The notes beneath the pieces are model-generated. The model saw nothing but the letters and a program-made list of their open reading frames with translations, ran no database searches and was not told the origin of the DNA. Below, in pieces: positions 15,899 to 24,865 of a DNA stretch of 64,000 nucleotides. The first letter of the stretch is position 1. Every line of letters begins with the position of its first letter. Made by a program: the position numbers and the translations under genes. The stretch is from Candidatus Sulfopaludibacter sp. SbA3 (lineage in GTDB: Bacteria > Acidobacteriota > Vicinamibacteria > Vicinamibacterales > UBA2999), in NCBI GenBank assembly GCA_945903265.1, contig CAMDNQ010000002.1, positions 62,001 through 126,000 of the forward strand. The letters are read 5' to 3'.

Positions 15899-16704
15899 GG
15901 CGCAGGCCTCGCGTAGTAGTAGCCGTCGGCGGATTCCACGGTAATCGGCGCCGCGAACAGCGCCGACAGATTCGCATCGGCCAGCACCGCTGCCTTCGGA
16001 CCATCCTTCAGGATGCGCCCGTCGCGCAACAGGACCACCCGCCCAATCTCCGGCACGATCTCTTCGATATGGTGCGTGATCAGGATGATCGTCGTGCCGG
16101 CGCGGGCCACGTTCCGCACGCGTTCCATAAAGGCGTGGCGGGCCACGAGATCGAGGCCGGTGGTCGGCTCGTCCAGGATGAGTACTTTCGGCGCGGTCAC
16201 CATCGCGCGCGCCAGCAGGACGCGGCGGGCCTCTCCGCTTGACATCTCATCGAGCCGCCGGCTGGTCAGATGCGCCACGCCCATCCGCTCGAGAGCGTCG
16301 GCGGCCCGCGCGCGCATCTCCGGCGTCACGACGCCGTAGCGCAGGATGCCCTGCGTCGCGAAGAATCCTGAGAGCACGGCGGCCTCTGCGACGACGCGCC
16401 CTTCGTTGTTGCCGAAGACAAACCGGTGGTGCAGGTCCGATGAGACGATGCCCAGCTGCGCGCGCAGCTCGAAGATGTCCCAGCTCTCTTCGCCAAACAC
16501 GCGTATCGGCGGCGTGCCGTCGGACGTCGCGATCGGACGATCCTCGAGCGTGAGCAGCCGTACGAGCTCCGACTTCCCCGCCCCGTTGGGGCCGAGGATC
16601 GCCGTGTGCTCGTCGGACTGGATGGTCAGCGTGAGGCCGTCAAGGACGGCATGCTCGCCCTTGACGACCGTCGCGTTGTGAAGCTGAAGGACCGGGTGGC
16701 TCAC
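15892..16704 (-). CDS. ABC transporter ATP-binding protein
   Basis: 270 residues. Walker A GPNGAGKS (38-45), signature MSSGEARRVLLARAM (about 155), Walker B VLILDEPTTGLD (about 175) and the switch His in LITHHIEEI. Sequence style resembles stand-alone ModF/YlmA-type ATPases. No permease gene is adjacent, so the partner is unknown. It starts with GTG, which overlaps the TGA of the upstream MFS gene (GTGA), so the two are translationally coupled even though an ABC ATPase and an MFS carrier do not normally form one machine. Confidence 0.85.
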   Translation of the reverse strand: MSHPVLQLHNATVVKGEHAVLDGLTLTIQSDEHTAILGPNGAGKSELVRLLTLEDRPIATSDGTPPIRVFGEESWDIFELRAQLGIVSSDLHHRFVFGNNEGRVVAEAAVLSGFFATQGILRYGVVTPEMRARAADALERMGVAHLTSRRLDEMSSGEARRVLLARAMVTAPKVLILDEPTTGLDLVARHAFMERVRNVARAGTTIILITHHIEEIVPEIGRVVLLRDGRILKDGPKAAVLADANLSALFAAPITVESADGYYYARPAPQ

Positions 16705-18011
16705 GCGGGCAGCGGCTGTCCCCTGGTTTCCCTCGCGAACGGCAGCAGCAGGAGACCAATGATGAACGTGCAGCCGACGAACGCGACCGGCACCCCGAGA
16801 CTCCCATAGCTGGCGATCGCGGACCCGAGCACGAAGACCAGCGCGACGCCGACGAAGCGGCCGATCGAGCTGATGAACCCGATCGCGCTCGAGCGGCAGT
16901 CCGTGATGTACAGCTCAGGCAGCCAGATCGTGTAGACCGCAAAGTTCGCCCCGCCAAGCCCCATGAAGAACACGACGACGAAGAACGTCGAGAGCGGATC
17001 CGGCAGGTAGAAGACATAGCCGAATCCAATCGCCGCGCTGACGCCGAGCAGCGTCATGAAGAGTGCCATGGCGGTGCGGCGCCCGAATTGTTCCGCCAGG
17101 AATGGCGCGAGTACGCAGCCGATGATCGTGCCGATGGCCAGCACGATCGATCCGTACGAGGCGATGCGCGCCGCGTCGGCCGGCACATTCCCGGCGCGAA
17201 TGGCGAGCTGGGTGACCGCGGCCGGCACATAGACGGAACCCGCCCAGAGCATGATGATCGACACCATGAAGAGGCCCGACATCACGATCGTGTCGCGCTT
17301 GAAGCGGGGTGTGAACAGCGCGCCGAATGACTGCATCATGCTCGGACGCTTCGCCGGCGAATCCCCGAACTTGTCCTGCCACTTCTTCGATTCGTGGACG
17401 CCGAACCGGATGAACGCAATCATCAGTGCCGGGAGTCCGCCGAAGATGAACATCCAGCGCCACCCGTAATTCGCGCCGATGAAATAGTTCGCAACCGCCG
17501 CGAAGAAGAACCCGAAGTAGTAGCCGGTGTGCATCAGGCCGGCGCCCATCTTCCTGGTGTTCTCATCGAGCTCCTCGGCGATATAGGTGGCACCGACCGG
17601 CTGCTCGCCGCCGATGCCGATCCCGCACAGGACCCGCAGCACCGCGAGCTGCCAGATGTTCGTCACCAGGCCGCACAGGAACGTGAAGAGCGAGTAACAC
17701 AGGATCGTGAGCATCAGGGCGCGGACGCGGCCGATGCGATCGCCGATCGGTCCCCACACCATCGACATGCCCCACCCGGCCAGGAACAGCGCGAAGAGGA
17801 CGCTCCCGTAGTAGCCGATGTTGGCGGGCGTGGCCTGGATTCCTGAGGCCGGCAGCAGCTCGGTCAACGCGGGGACCAGGACGAGCGCATAGATGAACGA
17901 GTCCATGCCGTCGAGCGCCCAGCCGCCCCACGCCGCGAGGAAGCCTCGTTTCTGATTCGTCGTCGTCAGGCGGAAACTGAGCTTCGGAGCTGGAGCTACG
18001 GCAGTCGCCAT
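16701..18011 (-). CDS. MFS transporter, sugar/aromatic-acid symporter type
   Basis: 436 residues with about 12 hydrophobic segments. The MFS motif between helices 2 and 3 is present as GPIGDRIGRVRAL (about 86-98), and its second-half counterpart as AEQFGRRTAM (about 303). WRWMFIFGGLPAL after helix 6 is typical of the aromatic-acid:H+ symporter and sugar-porter subfamilies. An inner-membrane proton-coupled carrier for a small organic anion or sugar is the likely role. It overlaps the ABC ATPase gene by four bases. The upstream 51 bp to 18063 show no clear promoter. Confidence 0.85.
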   Translation of the reverse strand: MATAVAPAPKLSFRLTTTNQKRGFLAAWGGWALDGMDSFIYALVLVPALTELLPASGIQATPANIGYYGSVLFALFLAGWGMSMVWGPIGDRIGRVRALMLTILCYSLFTFLCGLVTNIWQLAVLRVLCGIGIGGEQPVGATYIAEELDENTRKMGAGLMHTGYYFGFFFAAVANYFIGANYGWRWMFIFGGLPALMIAFIRFGVHESKKWQDKFGDSPAKRPSMMQSFGALFTPRFKRDTIVMSGLFMVSIIMLWAGSVYVPAAVTQLAIRAGNVPADAARIASYGSIVLAIGTIIGCVLAPFLAEQFGRRTAMALFMTLLGVSAAIGFGYVFYLPDPLSTFFVVVFFMGLGGANFAVYTIWLPELYITDCRSSAIGFISSIGRFVGVALVFVLGSAIASYGSLGVPVAFVGCTFIIGLLLLPFARETRGQPLPA

Positions 18012-18062
18012 GGAGGTCCCTTTCAGATGCGTGCGGATGAGTAAGACGAGCGGGCCATTCTA

Positions 18063-21000
18063 CTACCGGCCACGTCGCTGCTGCACCATCGCCAGCGTGC
18101 GGCGTGCGTCCACCATCTGCGGATCGATCGCGAGCGCGCGCTCCAGAAAGGCGGCCGCCTCGTCGAACCGTCCCTGGACGGCGAGCATGAGCCCCAGATC
18201 GTTGAGCGCCCCGGGATTGTTCGGATCGAGCTCCACCGAGCGGGTGAAATGCGTGAGCGCCTCGTCGTTCGCCCCCTGCGCGGCCAGGGCAGCCCCCAGA
18301 TGCCAGTGCGAAGGCGCGTCGGCGGGATCGAGCGCGATGGCGTGGCGGAACGCCGTGATCGCGGCAGCCACGTCGCCCCCCTGCGCGTACGAGAGGCCAA
18401 GAATGGCGTAAGTCTCGGCGCTTTCGGGCACGATCGCCCCGAGATACGCGCTGCCGCCGATGCGCCGGTCGTCAGATTCCCACAGGCGACGCGCCTCAGC
18501 CACCTGCGCGGGCGTGGCGGCATAGGCGAGCGTGAGCAGCTCCATGTACAGGGGCAGCGCCGCTGCGGGCCCCGCGGGCTGTCCGTCCACAAAACACCGG
18601 GGGCACCACTCACCCACACTGCGGATGTCGACGACCGCCTCCGGCACGCCGTGCCCGAAATTGAGCATCGAGCGGACGCCGTACTCCTGCAGCGGACGGT
18701 CGTCCAGCACGGGCGGGACGGTGCGGGTCGCGTCCGACAGTGTGCGCGCCGATCCGACGAAGCTGCCGACGATCTCGTGCGGCGTCGCCAGGCTGACGCG
18801 GTCGAGATCGGCACGGACGTCCGGCGCCTGCGCCAGCGCCGATTCGACGCGCGCCGGATCGATGTCGATGTGGTCGCCGTTGATGCCGAGCAGGATCAGA
18901 TCGGCCTCTGCCCCGCTCAGAAGGACCGACTGCGGAAAGACGTCGACGAACGACCGGACCATCGCCAGCGCCGTGTCGTTCGGCACCTGGTAGGCCGGCA
19001 GCCACTGGCTGATGTATCCGTTCGGCTTCAGCCGCGATCGCACCAGCTCGTAGAACTCGCGGGAGTACAGCGCGCTGACACCGGCGTACGCGATCGGCGG
19101 CGGCTCGAGCACGACCAGGTCGTACGCGTTGGCCGGCTGCATCTGCAGGTGCTGCCGCCCGTCGTTGATGTGGACGGCCACCTTGGGATTCGACAGGACG
19201 CCGCCGTTCGCGTCGGCAAAGTAGCTCGCGTGGGCCAGGATGTCGCGCGACAGATCGGCCAGCTCCACGCGGCGGACGCTCGGGTGCAGCGTCGCGGCGT
19301 GTGTCGTATTCCCCACGCCGAATCCGATGACCAGCACCGACTCGGGCCGATCGATCGACAGGAGCGGAATGTGCGCGAGTGCGCGCATGTAGCGCTGCGA
19401 CAGCGGCAGCGTCGATGACATCGCATGCCCGTTGGTATGCAGCGTCCGGCCCTTGCCCTCGCTCTCCGTGACAGCAATCAACTCGGTCAAGCCGTCTTCC
19501 ACAAGAAGACGCCGCTCGCCGCTCGACGGTTCACTCAGCGCACGGTTGACGAGGAAGTCCGACGGGAGCATCAGCCAAAAGGCCAGCGCTGCCCCACAAC
19601 TTCCAACTCCCAAGACGCCAACTCCCAATGCGCTAACTCGAATTCTGGGAGTTGTGGAGTTGGGCGTTGGGAGTTGGGTGCGGACCGTGGCGAGCAAGGG
19701 AACGATGGCGAGAGTGGCGATCACCATCAGCACGGTCGTGCTCTGCTGCAATCCAAACGACGGCAGGAGCACGAACCCGGTGACGAGGCTTCCGGCGACC
19801 GCGCCAACCGTGTTCGACAGATACAGCACCCCCGCGCGGCGGCCGACCGATCGCTCGGCGCGCTGGATGACCGCGTTCCCCAGCGGAAAACTGAAGCCCA
19901 TGAGCAGCGCCGGCAGCGCGACTTCGAGCAGCATCGGCCTCGCGTTGAACCACAGCTCGGAGATCCCACCGACTGCGGCCTCGGCGCTCAAGACGGCGCT
20001 TGCCCCGACGGCCGCCGGCCCGGCGCGCGGCACGCCAACGGGATCGTTGTTGATGGCGTCGACATTCGCGGTCGCGATGCCGACGAGCGTCGTCAGCACA
20101 AAGAGCGCCTGCACGACGATCAGCAGTTCGGCGGGACGGCCGGTGCGGCGGTAGACGACGCCACCGAGGAGGGATCCTGCGCCGATGCCCAGCAGGATGA
20201 GCGCGAGCAGGAGTGAAAAGACCGCGCGGAAGCCGCCCAGGAGAATCGTGAAGTGGCGAAACCAGAGGATCTCCATGCCAAGCGCGGCGAGACCCGTCAT
20301 CGCGAGCGCCACGCTGGTCAGGATCACAACGCGTGTGTCAGTCGTCGATGGCTCCTCAGCCGCCTGGTCCGCCTGAAGGCGGACACTACGTACGTCTTTC
20401 TGCGGCCGTTTCTTCTTCGTCGTAGTGTCCGGCTTAAGCCGGACTTCAGAACGCCGGCTCAAGTACCACGCGCCCGCACCCGCCACCACGTTGAATCCCA
20501 CCGCGACCATCTGCGTTCCGAAGAGCCCCGCCGCCGGCACCAGCGTGAAATCCGTCAGCAGCGCCCCAAGCGCGGCGCCCGCCGTGTTGATCCCGTACAG
20601 CAGCGCAATGCGCCAGCTGCCGGTATCGACATCGCTGCGTACGAGGTGACGTATCAGCAGCGTGAGCGTGCCGCCCATCAGCACGGTAATCGGCGTCAGC
20701 AGCACCAGCGCAATCACCGCGCGCGCCACGTAGGACATCGCCGACAGCGCATACCACCCGGACGGCTCGCGCACGTACGACGACAGGGCGGCTGACACGG
20801 CGCCCAGGTGCGGCAGCACGAGCGCGATCGCGAGGCCGAGCGCCGCAATCGCCATCTCGAAGACGCCGTACGTCTTCAACAGCGACTCCGGCCTGCTCTC
20901 GTATCGCCGATCCGCCCACGCGCCGATCAGATAACTGCCCGCGCCGAGGCCGAGCATGAAGATCGCGACGACGATCGACGCCGAATAGATGGTGTTGCCG

Positions 21001-21083
21001 AAGACGTTCCCGAAGACGCGGACCCAGACGATCTGGTAGATGAGGCCGCTGAGGCCGGAGAGGAAGAAGAGGAGGTAAATCAA
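18063..21083 (-). CDS. membrane spermidine-synthase-like protein with C-terminal TPRs
   Basis: About 1006 residues. N-terminal half: two blocks of hydrophobic helices (MFS-like; FLSGLSGLIYQIVWVR... and ALGMEILWFRHFTILLGG...). A Rossmann domain of the spermidine-synthase type follows, with VLVIGFGVGNTTHAATLHP (about 600) and YDLVVLEPPPIAYAG. The chain ends in three TPR units (about 895-1000). This fused family is common in Acidobacteriota; its substrate is unknown. The start appears to be TTG at 21083, directly abutting a repeat, with no visible ribosome-binding site. Two palindromic repeats lie inside the reading frame without breaking it: at 20367-20444, giving the linker peptide EVRLKPDTTTKKK, and at 19596-19678. 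Confidence 0.75.
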   Translation of the reverse strand: MIYLLFFLSGLSGLIYQIVWVRVFGNVFGNTIYSASIVVAIFMLGLGAGSYLIGAWADRRYESRPESLLKTYGVFEMAIAALGLAIALVLPHLGAVSAALSSYVREPSGWYALSAMSYVARAVIALVLLTPITVLMGGTLTLLIRHLVRSDVDTGSWRIALLYGINTAGAALGALLTDFTLVPAAGLFGTQMVAVGFNVVAGAGAWYLSRRSEVRLKPDTTTKKKRPQKDVRSVRLQADQAAEEPSTTDTRVVILTSVALAMTGLAALGMEILWFRHFTILLGGFRAVFSLLLALILLGIGAGSLLGGVVYRRTGRPAELLIVVQALFVLTTLVGIATANVDAINNDPVGVPRAGPAAVGASAVLSAEAAVGGISELWFNARPMLLEVALPALLMGFSFPLGNAVIQRAERSVGRRAGVLYLSNTVGAVAGSLVTGFVLLPSFGLQQSTTVLMVIATLAIVPLLATVRTQLPTPNSTTPRIRVSALGVGVLGVGSCGAALAFWLMLPSDFLVNRALSEPSSGERRLLVEDGLTELIAVTESEGKGRTLHTNGHAMSSTLPLSQRYMRALAHIPLLSIDRPESVLVIGFGVGNTTHAATLHPSVRRVELADLSRDILAHASYFADANGGVLSNPKVAVHINDGRQHLQMQPANAYDLVVLEPPPIAYAGVSALYSREFYELVRSRLKPNGYISQWLPAYQVPNDTALAMVRSFVDVFPQSVLLSGAEADLILLGINGDHIDIDPARVESALAQAPDVRADLDRVSLATPHEIVGSFVGSARTLSDATRTVPPVLDDRPLQEYGVRSMLNFGHGVPEAVVDIRSVGEWCPRCFVDGQPAGPAAALPLYMELLTLAYAATPAQVAEARRLWESDDRRIGGSAYLGAIVPESAETYAILGLSYAQGGDVAAAITAFRHAIALDPADAPSHWHLGAALAAQGANDEALTHFTRSVELDPNNPGALNDLGLMLAVQGRFDEAAAFLERALAIDPQMVDARRTLAMVQQRRGR
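19596..19678. repeat. imperfect inverted repeat inside a coding region
   Basis: The left arm carries CCAACTCCCAA and CGCCAACTCCCAA, and the right arm carries TTGGGCGTTGGGAGTTGGG. The two arms could pair over roughly 25-30 bases with mismatches. It is in frame within the spermidine-synthase-like gene, where the minus-strand product reads QLPTPNSTTPRIRVSALGVG. The same AACTCCCAA core occurs at 21091-21160. Confidence 0.65.
20367..20444. repeat. REPIN-like doublet of palindromes inside a coding region
   Basis: Two 18-bp palindromes, GTCCGCCTGAAGGCGGAC (20367-20384, one mismatch pair at the centre) and GTCCGGCTTAAGCCGGAC (20427-20444, perfect), face each other. The inner flanks are ACTACG and CGTAGT, separated by a 30-bp centre. 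This is the inverted-pair layout of REP doublets. It is read through in frame by the 18063-21083 gene, in a linker between two membrane blocks. Confidence 0.8.
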
Positions 21084-21090
21084 AAAGAAT

Positions 21091-21160
21091 CAACGCCCAA
21101 CCTCCAACGCCCAACTCCCAACGTAATTGGGAGTTGGGGATTGGGAGTTGGGAATTGGGC
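21091..21160. repeat. inverted repeat filling the gap upstream of the spermidine-synthase-like gene
   Basis: The left arm is CAACGCCCAA...CCAACTCCCAA and the right arm TTGGGAGTTGG, repeated as GATTGGGAGTTGGGAATTGGG. It occupies nearly all of the 85 bp between the NHL gene stop (21169) and the TTG start at 21083. It shares its core with the copy at 19596-19678. Confidence 0.7.
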
Positions 21161-21168
21161 CTTGCGGG

Positions 21169-22455
21169 TTAGTTCGTTCCCCAGCCCGGCGTCACTTGCT
21201 TGCCGAGGAGGAAATTCGGGTTCGCGCCGGGACGCGGCGTGAACTTCTGCGCGCCGCCGCTGTCGACCGCCGCGGTATAGACGTTCCCCGCTGAATCCAC
21301 GGCCATGCCATGGACGCCCCAGAAAGCGCCGGGGAAGTCGCCCCACGTGCCCCACTGGTAGAGGAACTTCCCGTCGAGGCTGTACTTCAGCATCTTCGAC
21401 GTGCCGCGATCGAACGCCCAGAGGTTGCGGTCGCTCGGAATGATGAACAGATGGATGTCCGAATACGTCCGCGGACCGAAGCTCCACTGGTCGAGGAACT
21501 TGCCGTTCTCGTCGAACACCTGGACGCGGCCGTTGTTACGGTCGTTGACGAACACGCGCCGCGTCTGCGGATCGACCGCCACGCCGTGCACGTTGTTGAA
21601 GTAGCCGGGACGCGATTCCTTGCCGCCGGCCTCGCCCCGCTCGCCCCACGCCATGAGGAACTTGCCATCGCGATCGAATTTCACGACGCGCGTGTTCTGG
21701 TAGCCGTCCGCGACGAAGAACTCGCCGCTCGGCAGCCACGCCATGAATGTCGGCCGATAGAAGCGCGTGGAGTCGTTGCCCGGCACGTTCGGCGTGCCGA
21801 GCGTCTGCAGCAGCTTCTTGCCGTCGTTCGAGAACTTGAACACGGAGTGGCGGTAGTCGTCGACGATGTAGATGTGCTTCTGCGGATCGTAGGGGCTCAT
21901 GTACACCGCGTGCGGACGGCGGAACATCTTGTCCCACTGCGTCCAGTCCTCAACCAGGTCGCCCTGCGCGTTGAACACGGTGACGATGTGTTCCCAGCGC
22001 CAGTCGGTGCCGGGCGTGCCAGTATCGAGATCGTCACCCGGCTCCTGCGTCCCCTGCTTGAAGAGCGCTCCGGGCGGGCTCGCCGACGTGGCGTCGCGCA
22101 CCGGCAGGCGTCCGATCGGGAACTCGATGCTCGGCGCGACCTTGATGGTCGCGGGCCGCTTGTGGATCGTCGGCAGCTCGCCGCGCTGGAGCACGAACAC
22201 GCGGTCCGGGCTCTCCGCAAAGACGCCCTGGCCGGCGCCCCACGTCCAGTCGCCATGGCCCGACAGCGCCGTCAACGGCTTCGGCCAGTTGGCGACGGTG
22301 TAGGCGCCAAACACGTCCTGGCCGCCCTTTCCTCCGGGGACGGCGGAGGTGTCAGCCACCTGTCCCTGGCCTTCCACGATCGTCATCTGCGTGCCGAGCA
22401 CGAAGGTGACGGCGAGCGCCGCGACGACGCCGACGATGAATGTTGCGCGTTTCAT
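21169..22455 (-). CDS. exported NHL-repeat beta-propeller protein
   Basis: 428 residues with a signal peptide (about 1-29). A series of propeller blades is visible: RRPHAVYMSPYDPQKHIYIVDD, KFSNDGKKLLQTLG, PTFMAWLPSGEFFVADGY, VHGVAVDPQTRRVFVNDRNN, and WGVHGMAVDSAGNVYTAAV near the end. These resemble NHL repeats of the peptidylglycine-lyase or 6-bladed lactonase type. No complete catalytic set can be confirmed by eye, so a binding or hydrolytic role in the periplasm remains open. It is followed by a repeat and then the spermidine-synthase-like gene, and starts seven bases after the double hydrolase gene ends. Confidence 0.75.
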   Translation of the reverse strand: MKRATFIVGVVAALAVTFVLGTQMTIVEGQGQVADTSAVPGGKGGQDVFGAYTVANWPKPLTALSGHGDWTWGAGQGVFAESPDRVFVLQRGELPTIHKRPATIKVAPSIEFPIGRLPVRDATSASPPGALFKQGTQEPGDDLDTGTPGTDWRWEHIVTVFNAQGDLVEDWTQWDKMFRRPHAVYMSPYDPQKHIYIVDDYRHSVFKFSNDGKKLLQTLGTPNVPGNDSTRFYRPTFMAWLPSGEFFVADGYQNTRVVKFDRDGKFLMAWGERGEAGGKESRPGYFNNVHGVAVDPQTRRVFVNDRNNGRVQVFDENGKFLDQWSFGPRTYSDIHLFIIPSDRNLWAFDRGTSKMLKYSLDGKFLYQWGTWGDFPGAFWGVHGMAVDSAGNVYTAAVDSGGAQKFTPRPGANPNFLLGKQVTPGWGTN

Positions 22456-22462
22456 GTGTCTC

Positions 22463-24802
22463 CTACCTCGTGCCGGTCACCGTCGCCGGCGCGTTGTCTT
22501 CAATCCACTCGATCACGAACTCGATGATGTCGTCGCTGTTCTTCTCCGACATCATCATGTGGCTGTTGCCGCGAAGGCCGGCGTCCTCGAGACGGACAAA
22601 CTCCGCCGGGACACCCGCCTGCTTGAGAAACCGCGGAATGCACGGATCGTAGACGCGGTGATACGTGCCGTTGGCCGAGATGGCGAGCACCGGAATCTTC
22701 TGCCACCGCACCAGCTTGCGCGCCGGCTCCACCTGCATCCAGCAGCGGACTTCATCCGGGCGCTCCGACTTCTCTTCGAGCGCCACCTGAATCTCCGCGG
22801 GCGCATTCGCCGGCGGGTCGTACTCGTACTTCATGTTCGTCAGGCCCCACGAGTTGGGGTTCCGCGGGCCGGGCGTGACTTTCGCCGTGTCGGCGCCGCC
22901 GAACTGGGGACCGCCCGGTTCGGCCGTCACCATCGCGCGCACCAGATTCGGACGCGACTCGGTAATCTCGAATCCGAAGCCGCCGCCCTGCGAGTGCGTG
23001 AACATGATGACCGGCGTCGCGATCATGTCGAGCAGCGCAATGCCGGCGGGACGCACCAGCTGTCCCGTCGCTCCTGCGAACTGCACCTGCGTCTTCATGA
23101 AGAAGTCGAACGCCGGCTCGCCCATCTTGCCGGGGCCGGGCCACTGCGTGTGATTCATCTTCAACGGGAAGTCGCCGCGCTCGCGCGCATTGGTCCAGAT
23201 GCGCTCGATCTCGAGCGCCGTGCGGATATTGAGGTTGCCGTCGAGCGGCGTCTTGCCATCCGCGCCGGGCAGCGGCACATAGGCCGACCGGCCGCGCGCC
23301 GGGTAATCGACCATGTAGACGACGAAGCCTTCTTCGATCAGCTTGTAGGCCCAGCCCGCGCGTCCGTCGGGCGTCTGGTGCCAGTCGACGCCCGTCTGGC
23401 CGTTGCCGTGCCACAGCACGATCGGGTTCGGATGCCGAATCTGACGCGGCACCCAGACTTCGGTGTACATCGCGCCGCGCATCACGCGGCGATCGCCTTC
23501 AAGCGCGTATTCGCCGCCGGCGTAGAAGACGCCCTTGCGCGCGATGTCGTCCACCTCGAACGTTGGAATCGTCTTCGGCGGCATCGCCTTCGACGCGTTC
23601 TCGCCGCGGCCGGGGCGCGCGTTGCGCGTGAACCAGCTGCCGAGATACTTCGCGATCTCCGCGCTGTTCTTCTCGAGCATCATCATGTGGCCGTTGCCCG
23701 GCAGGCCGACGGTCTCCATCTCGACGTACTCGGTCTTCACGCCCGCCTGATTCAGCCACTTCGCAAGGCAGTGGTCGTACTGACGGTGGTAGCTGCCCTC
23801 GCCGACCATCAGCAACACCGGAATGTTCTGCAGGTTCTTCAGCTTGCGGGCCGGCTCCGGCTGGACGTAGCACGCGACCTTATCGGCGGCCGGCGCCGTC
23901 GTCTCGAGCACCGCCGCCAGTTCCTTCGCGTCGCTGATCGCGGGCTCGTACGTGATGGGGTTGTTTGCGACACCCCAGCTCAGGCCACCGCCCTGCTGAT
24001 AGGCGACCTTGGCCGTGTCGACGCCGCGGATCGGCGGCGCCGCGGGCTCGAGCGTCGCAATCGCCTTCACCAGGTTCGGGCGCGCGTCGGCCACGAGCCA
24101 GCCGAACGATCCGCCCTGCGAATGTGTCAGCAGGATGACCGGCGTGTTGATGGCGTCGAGGAGCGCGATGTACGCGTCACGGGTCAGCGTTTCCTGGCGC
24201 GGTCCCTGGAGGAACTGCACCTGCGTCTTGACGAAGTCGTCGAACACCTTATCGCCAATCCGTCCGGTGCCGGGCCACTGCGTGTGCTTCTTGCCCTGCG
24301 GGAAGTTGCCCCGCGTGGCGCCCGCCGTAAAGATCTCTTCGAGGTTCGGCGCGGTCCTCATCGTCAGGTTGCCGTCTACGCCGGGCACGAACTGCGACCG
24401 CCCGCGTGCCGGGAAGTCGGTCATGTAGACGACGTAGCCCATGTCGAGGAAGTTGAAGGCCCAGCCCGGACGTCCATCCGGCGTCTGGAGCCAGTCGACG
24501 CCGGTCTGGCCGGCGCCGTGGAACAGCACAATCGGATACGGCGACCGAATCTGCTTCGGCACCATCACTTCCACGTACATGGCGCCACCCATCGTGGCTT
24601 CCTTGTCTTCGCCCAGCTCGCCGACGTACTTCCCTCCGGCGAACCAGAAGCCCTGGCGGGCGACGTTCGACAGCGAGACGGTCGGAATGGCGGCGGGCGG
24701 CGCGGCCTTGGCCGCGGCGCTTTGCGCGGCCGCGGCGGCCGGAAGACCGGCAATCACCGCGGCGAGAAGTAATAGTACGAGCCCGATTGTGCGCAGCTTC
24801 AT
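22463..24802 (-). CDS. secreted protein with two fused alpha/beta-hydrolase domains
   Basis: 779 residues from the ATG at 24802, giving signal MKLRTIGLVLLLLAAVIAGL. Two homologous hydrolase domains follow, roughly 45-415 and 430-779. Each has an oxyanion region (FHGAGQTGVDW; WHGNGQTGVDW), a nucleophile elbow (THSQGGSFG with Ser228; THSQGGGFG in the second), and a C-terminal His in 'NGHMMMLEKNS' or 'NSHMMMSEKNS'. Both halves keep the apparent Ser and His, so both are probably active esterase-like units. The substrate is unknown. The frame stays open far upstream, but that part lies opposite real genes. Just downstream is the NHL propeller gene. Confidence 0.82.
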   Translation of the reverse strand: MKLRTIGLVLLLLAAVIAGLPAAAAAQSAAAKAAPPAAIPTVSLSNVARQGFWFAGGKYVGELGEDKEATMGGAMYVEVMVPKQIRSPYPIVLFHGAGQTGVDWLQTPDGRPGWAFNFLDMGYVVYMTDFPARGRSQFVPGVDGNLTMRTAPNLEEIFTAGATRGNFPQGKKHTQWPGTGRIGDKVFDDFVKTQVQFLQGPRQETLTRDAYIALLDAINTPVILLTHSQGGSFGWLVADARPNLVKAIATLEPAAPPIRGVDTAKVAYQQGGGLSWGVANNPITYEPAISDAKELAAVLETTAPAADKVACYVQPEPARKLKNLQNIPVLLMVGEGSYHRQYDHCLAKWLNQAGVKTEYVEMETVGLPGNGHMMMLEKNSAEIAKYLGSWFTRNARPGRGENASKAMPPKTIPTFEVDDIARKGVFYAGGEYALEGDRRVMRGAMYTEVWVPRQIRHPNPIVLWHGNGQTGVDWHQTPDGRAGWAYKLIEEGFVVYMVDYPARGRSAYVPLPGADGKTPLDGNLNIRTALEIERIWTNARERGDFPLKMNHTQWPGPGKMGEPAFDFFMKTQVQFAGATGQLVRPAGIALLDMIATPVIMFTHSQGGGFGFEITESRPNLVRAMVTAEPGGPQFGGADTAKVTPGPRNPNSWGLTNMKYEYDPPANAPAEIQVALEEKSERPDEVRCWMQVEPARKLVRWQKIPVLAISANGTYHRVYDPCIPRFLKQAGVPAEFVRLEDAGLRGNSHMMMSEKNSDDIIEFVIEWIEDNAPATVTGTR

Positions 24803-24865
24803 AAGCTCTTCCCTTCTAGAAGGTGGTTCGGTTGAAGAATATACTCTGTCCACCGGAGGGTCTCG

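Noticed and set aside
20253-20795. Plus-strand frame containing VRLKADTTYV
   Set aside because: It is a translation of the palindromic repeat on the opposite strand of the spermidine-synthase-like gene, not a separate gene.
19596-21160. CRISPR array
   Set aside because: Repeats are inverted and irregular, with no regular spacers and no cas genes.
24817-24845. Full sigma-70 promoter before the Kelch gene
   Set aside because: TATACT is a good -10, but no acceptable -35 lies at 16-18 bp, so it is mentioned only in the gene entry.
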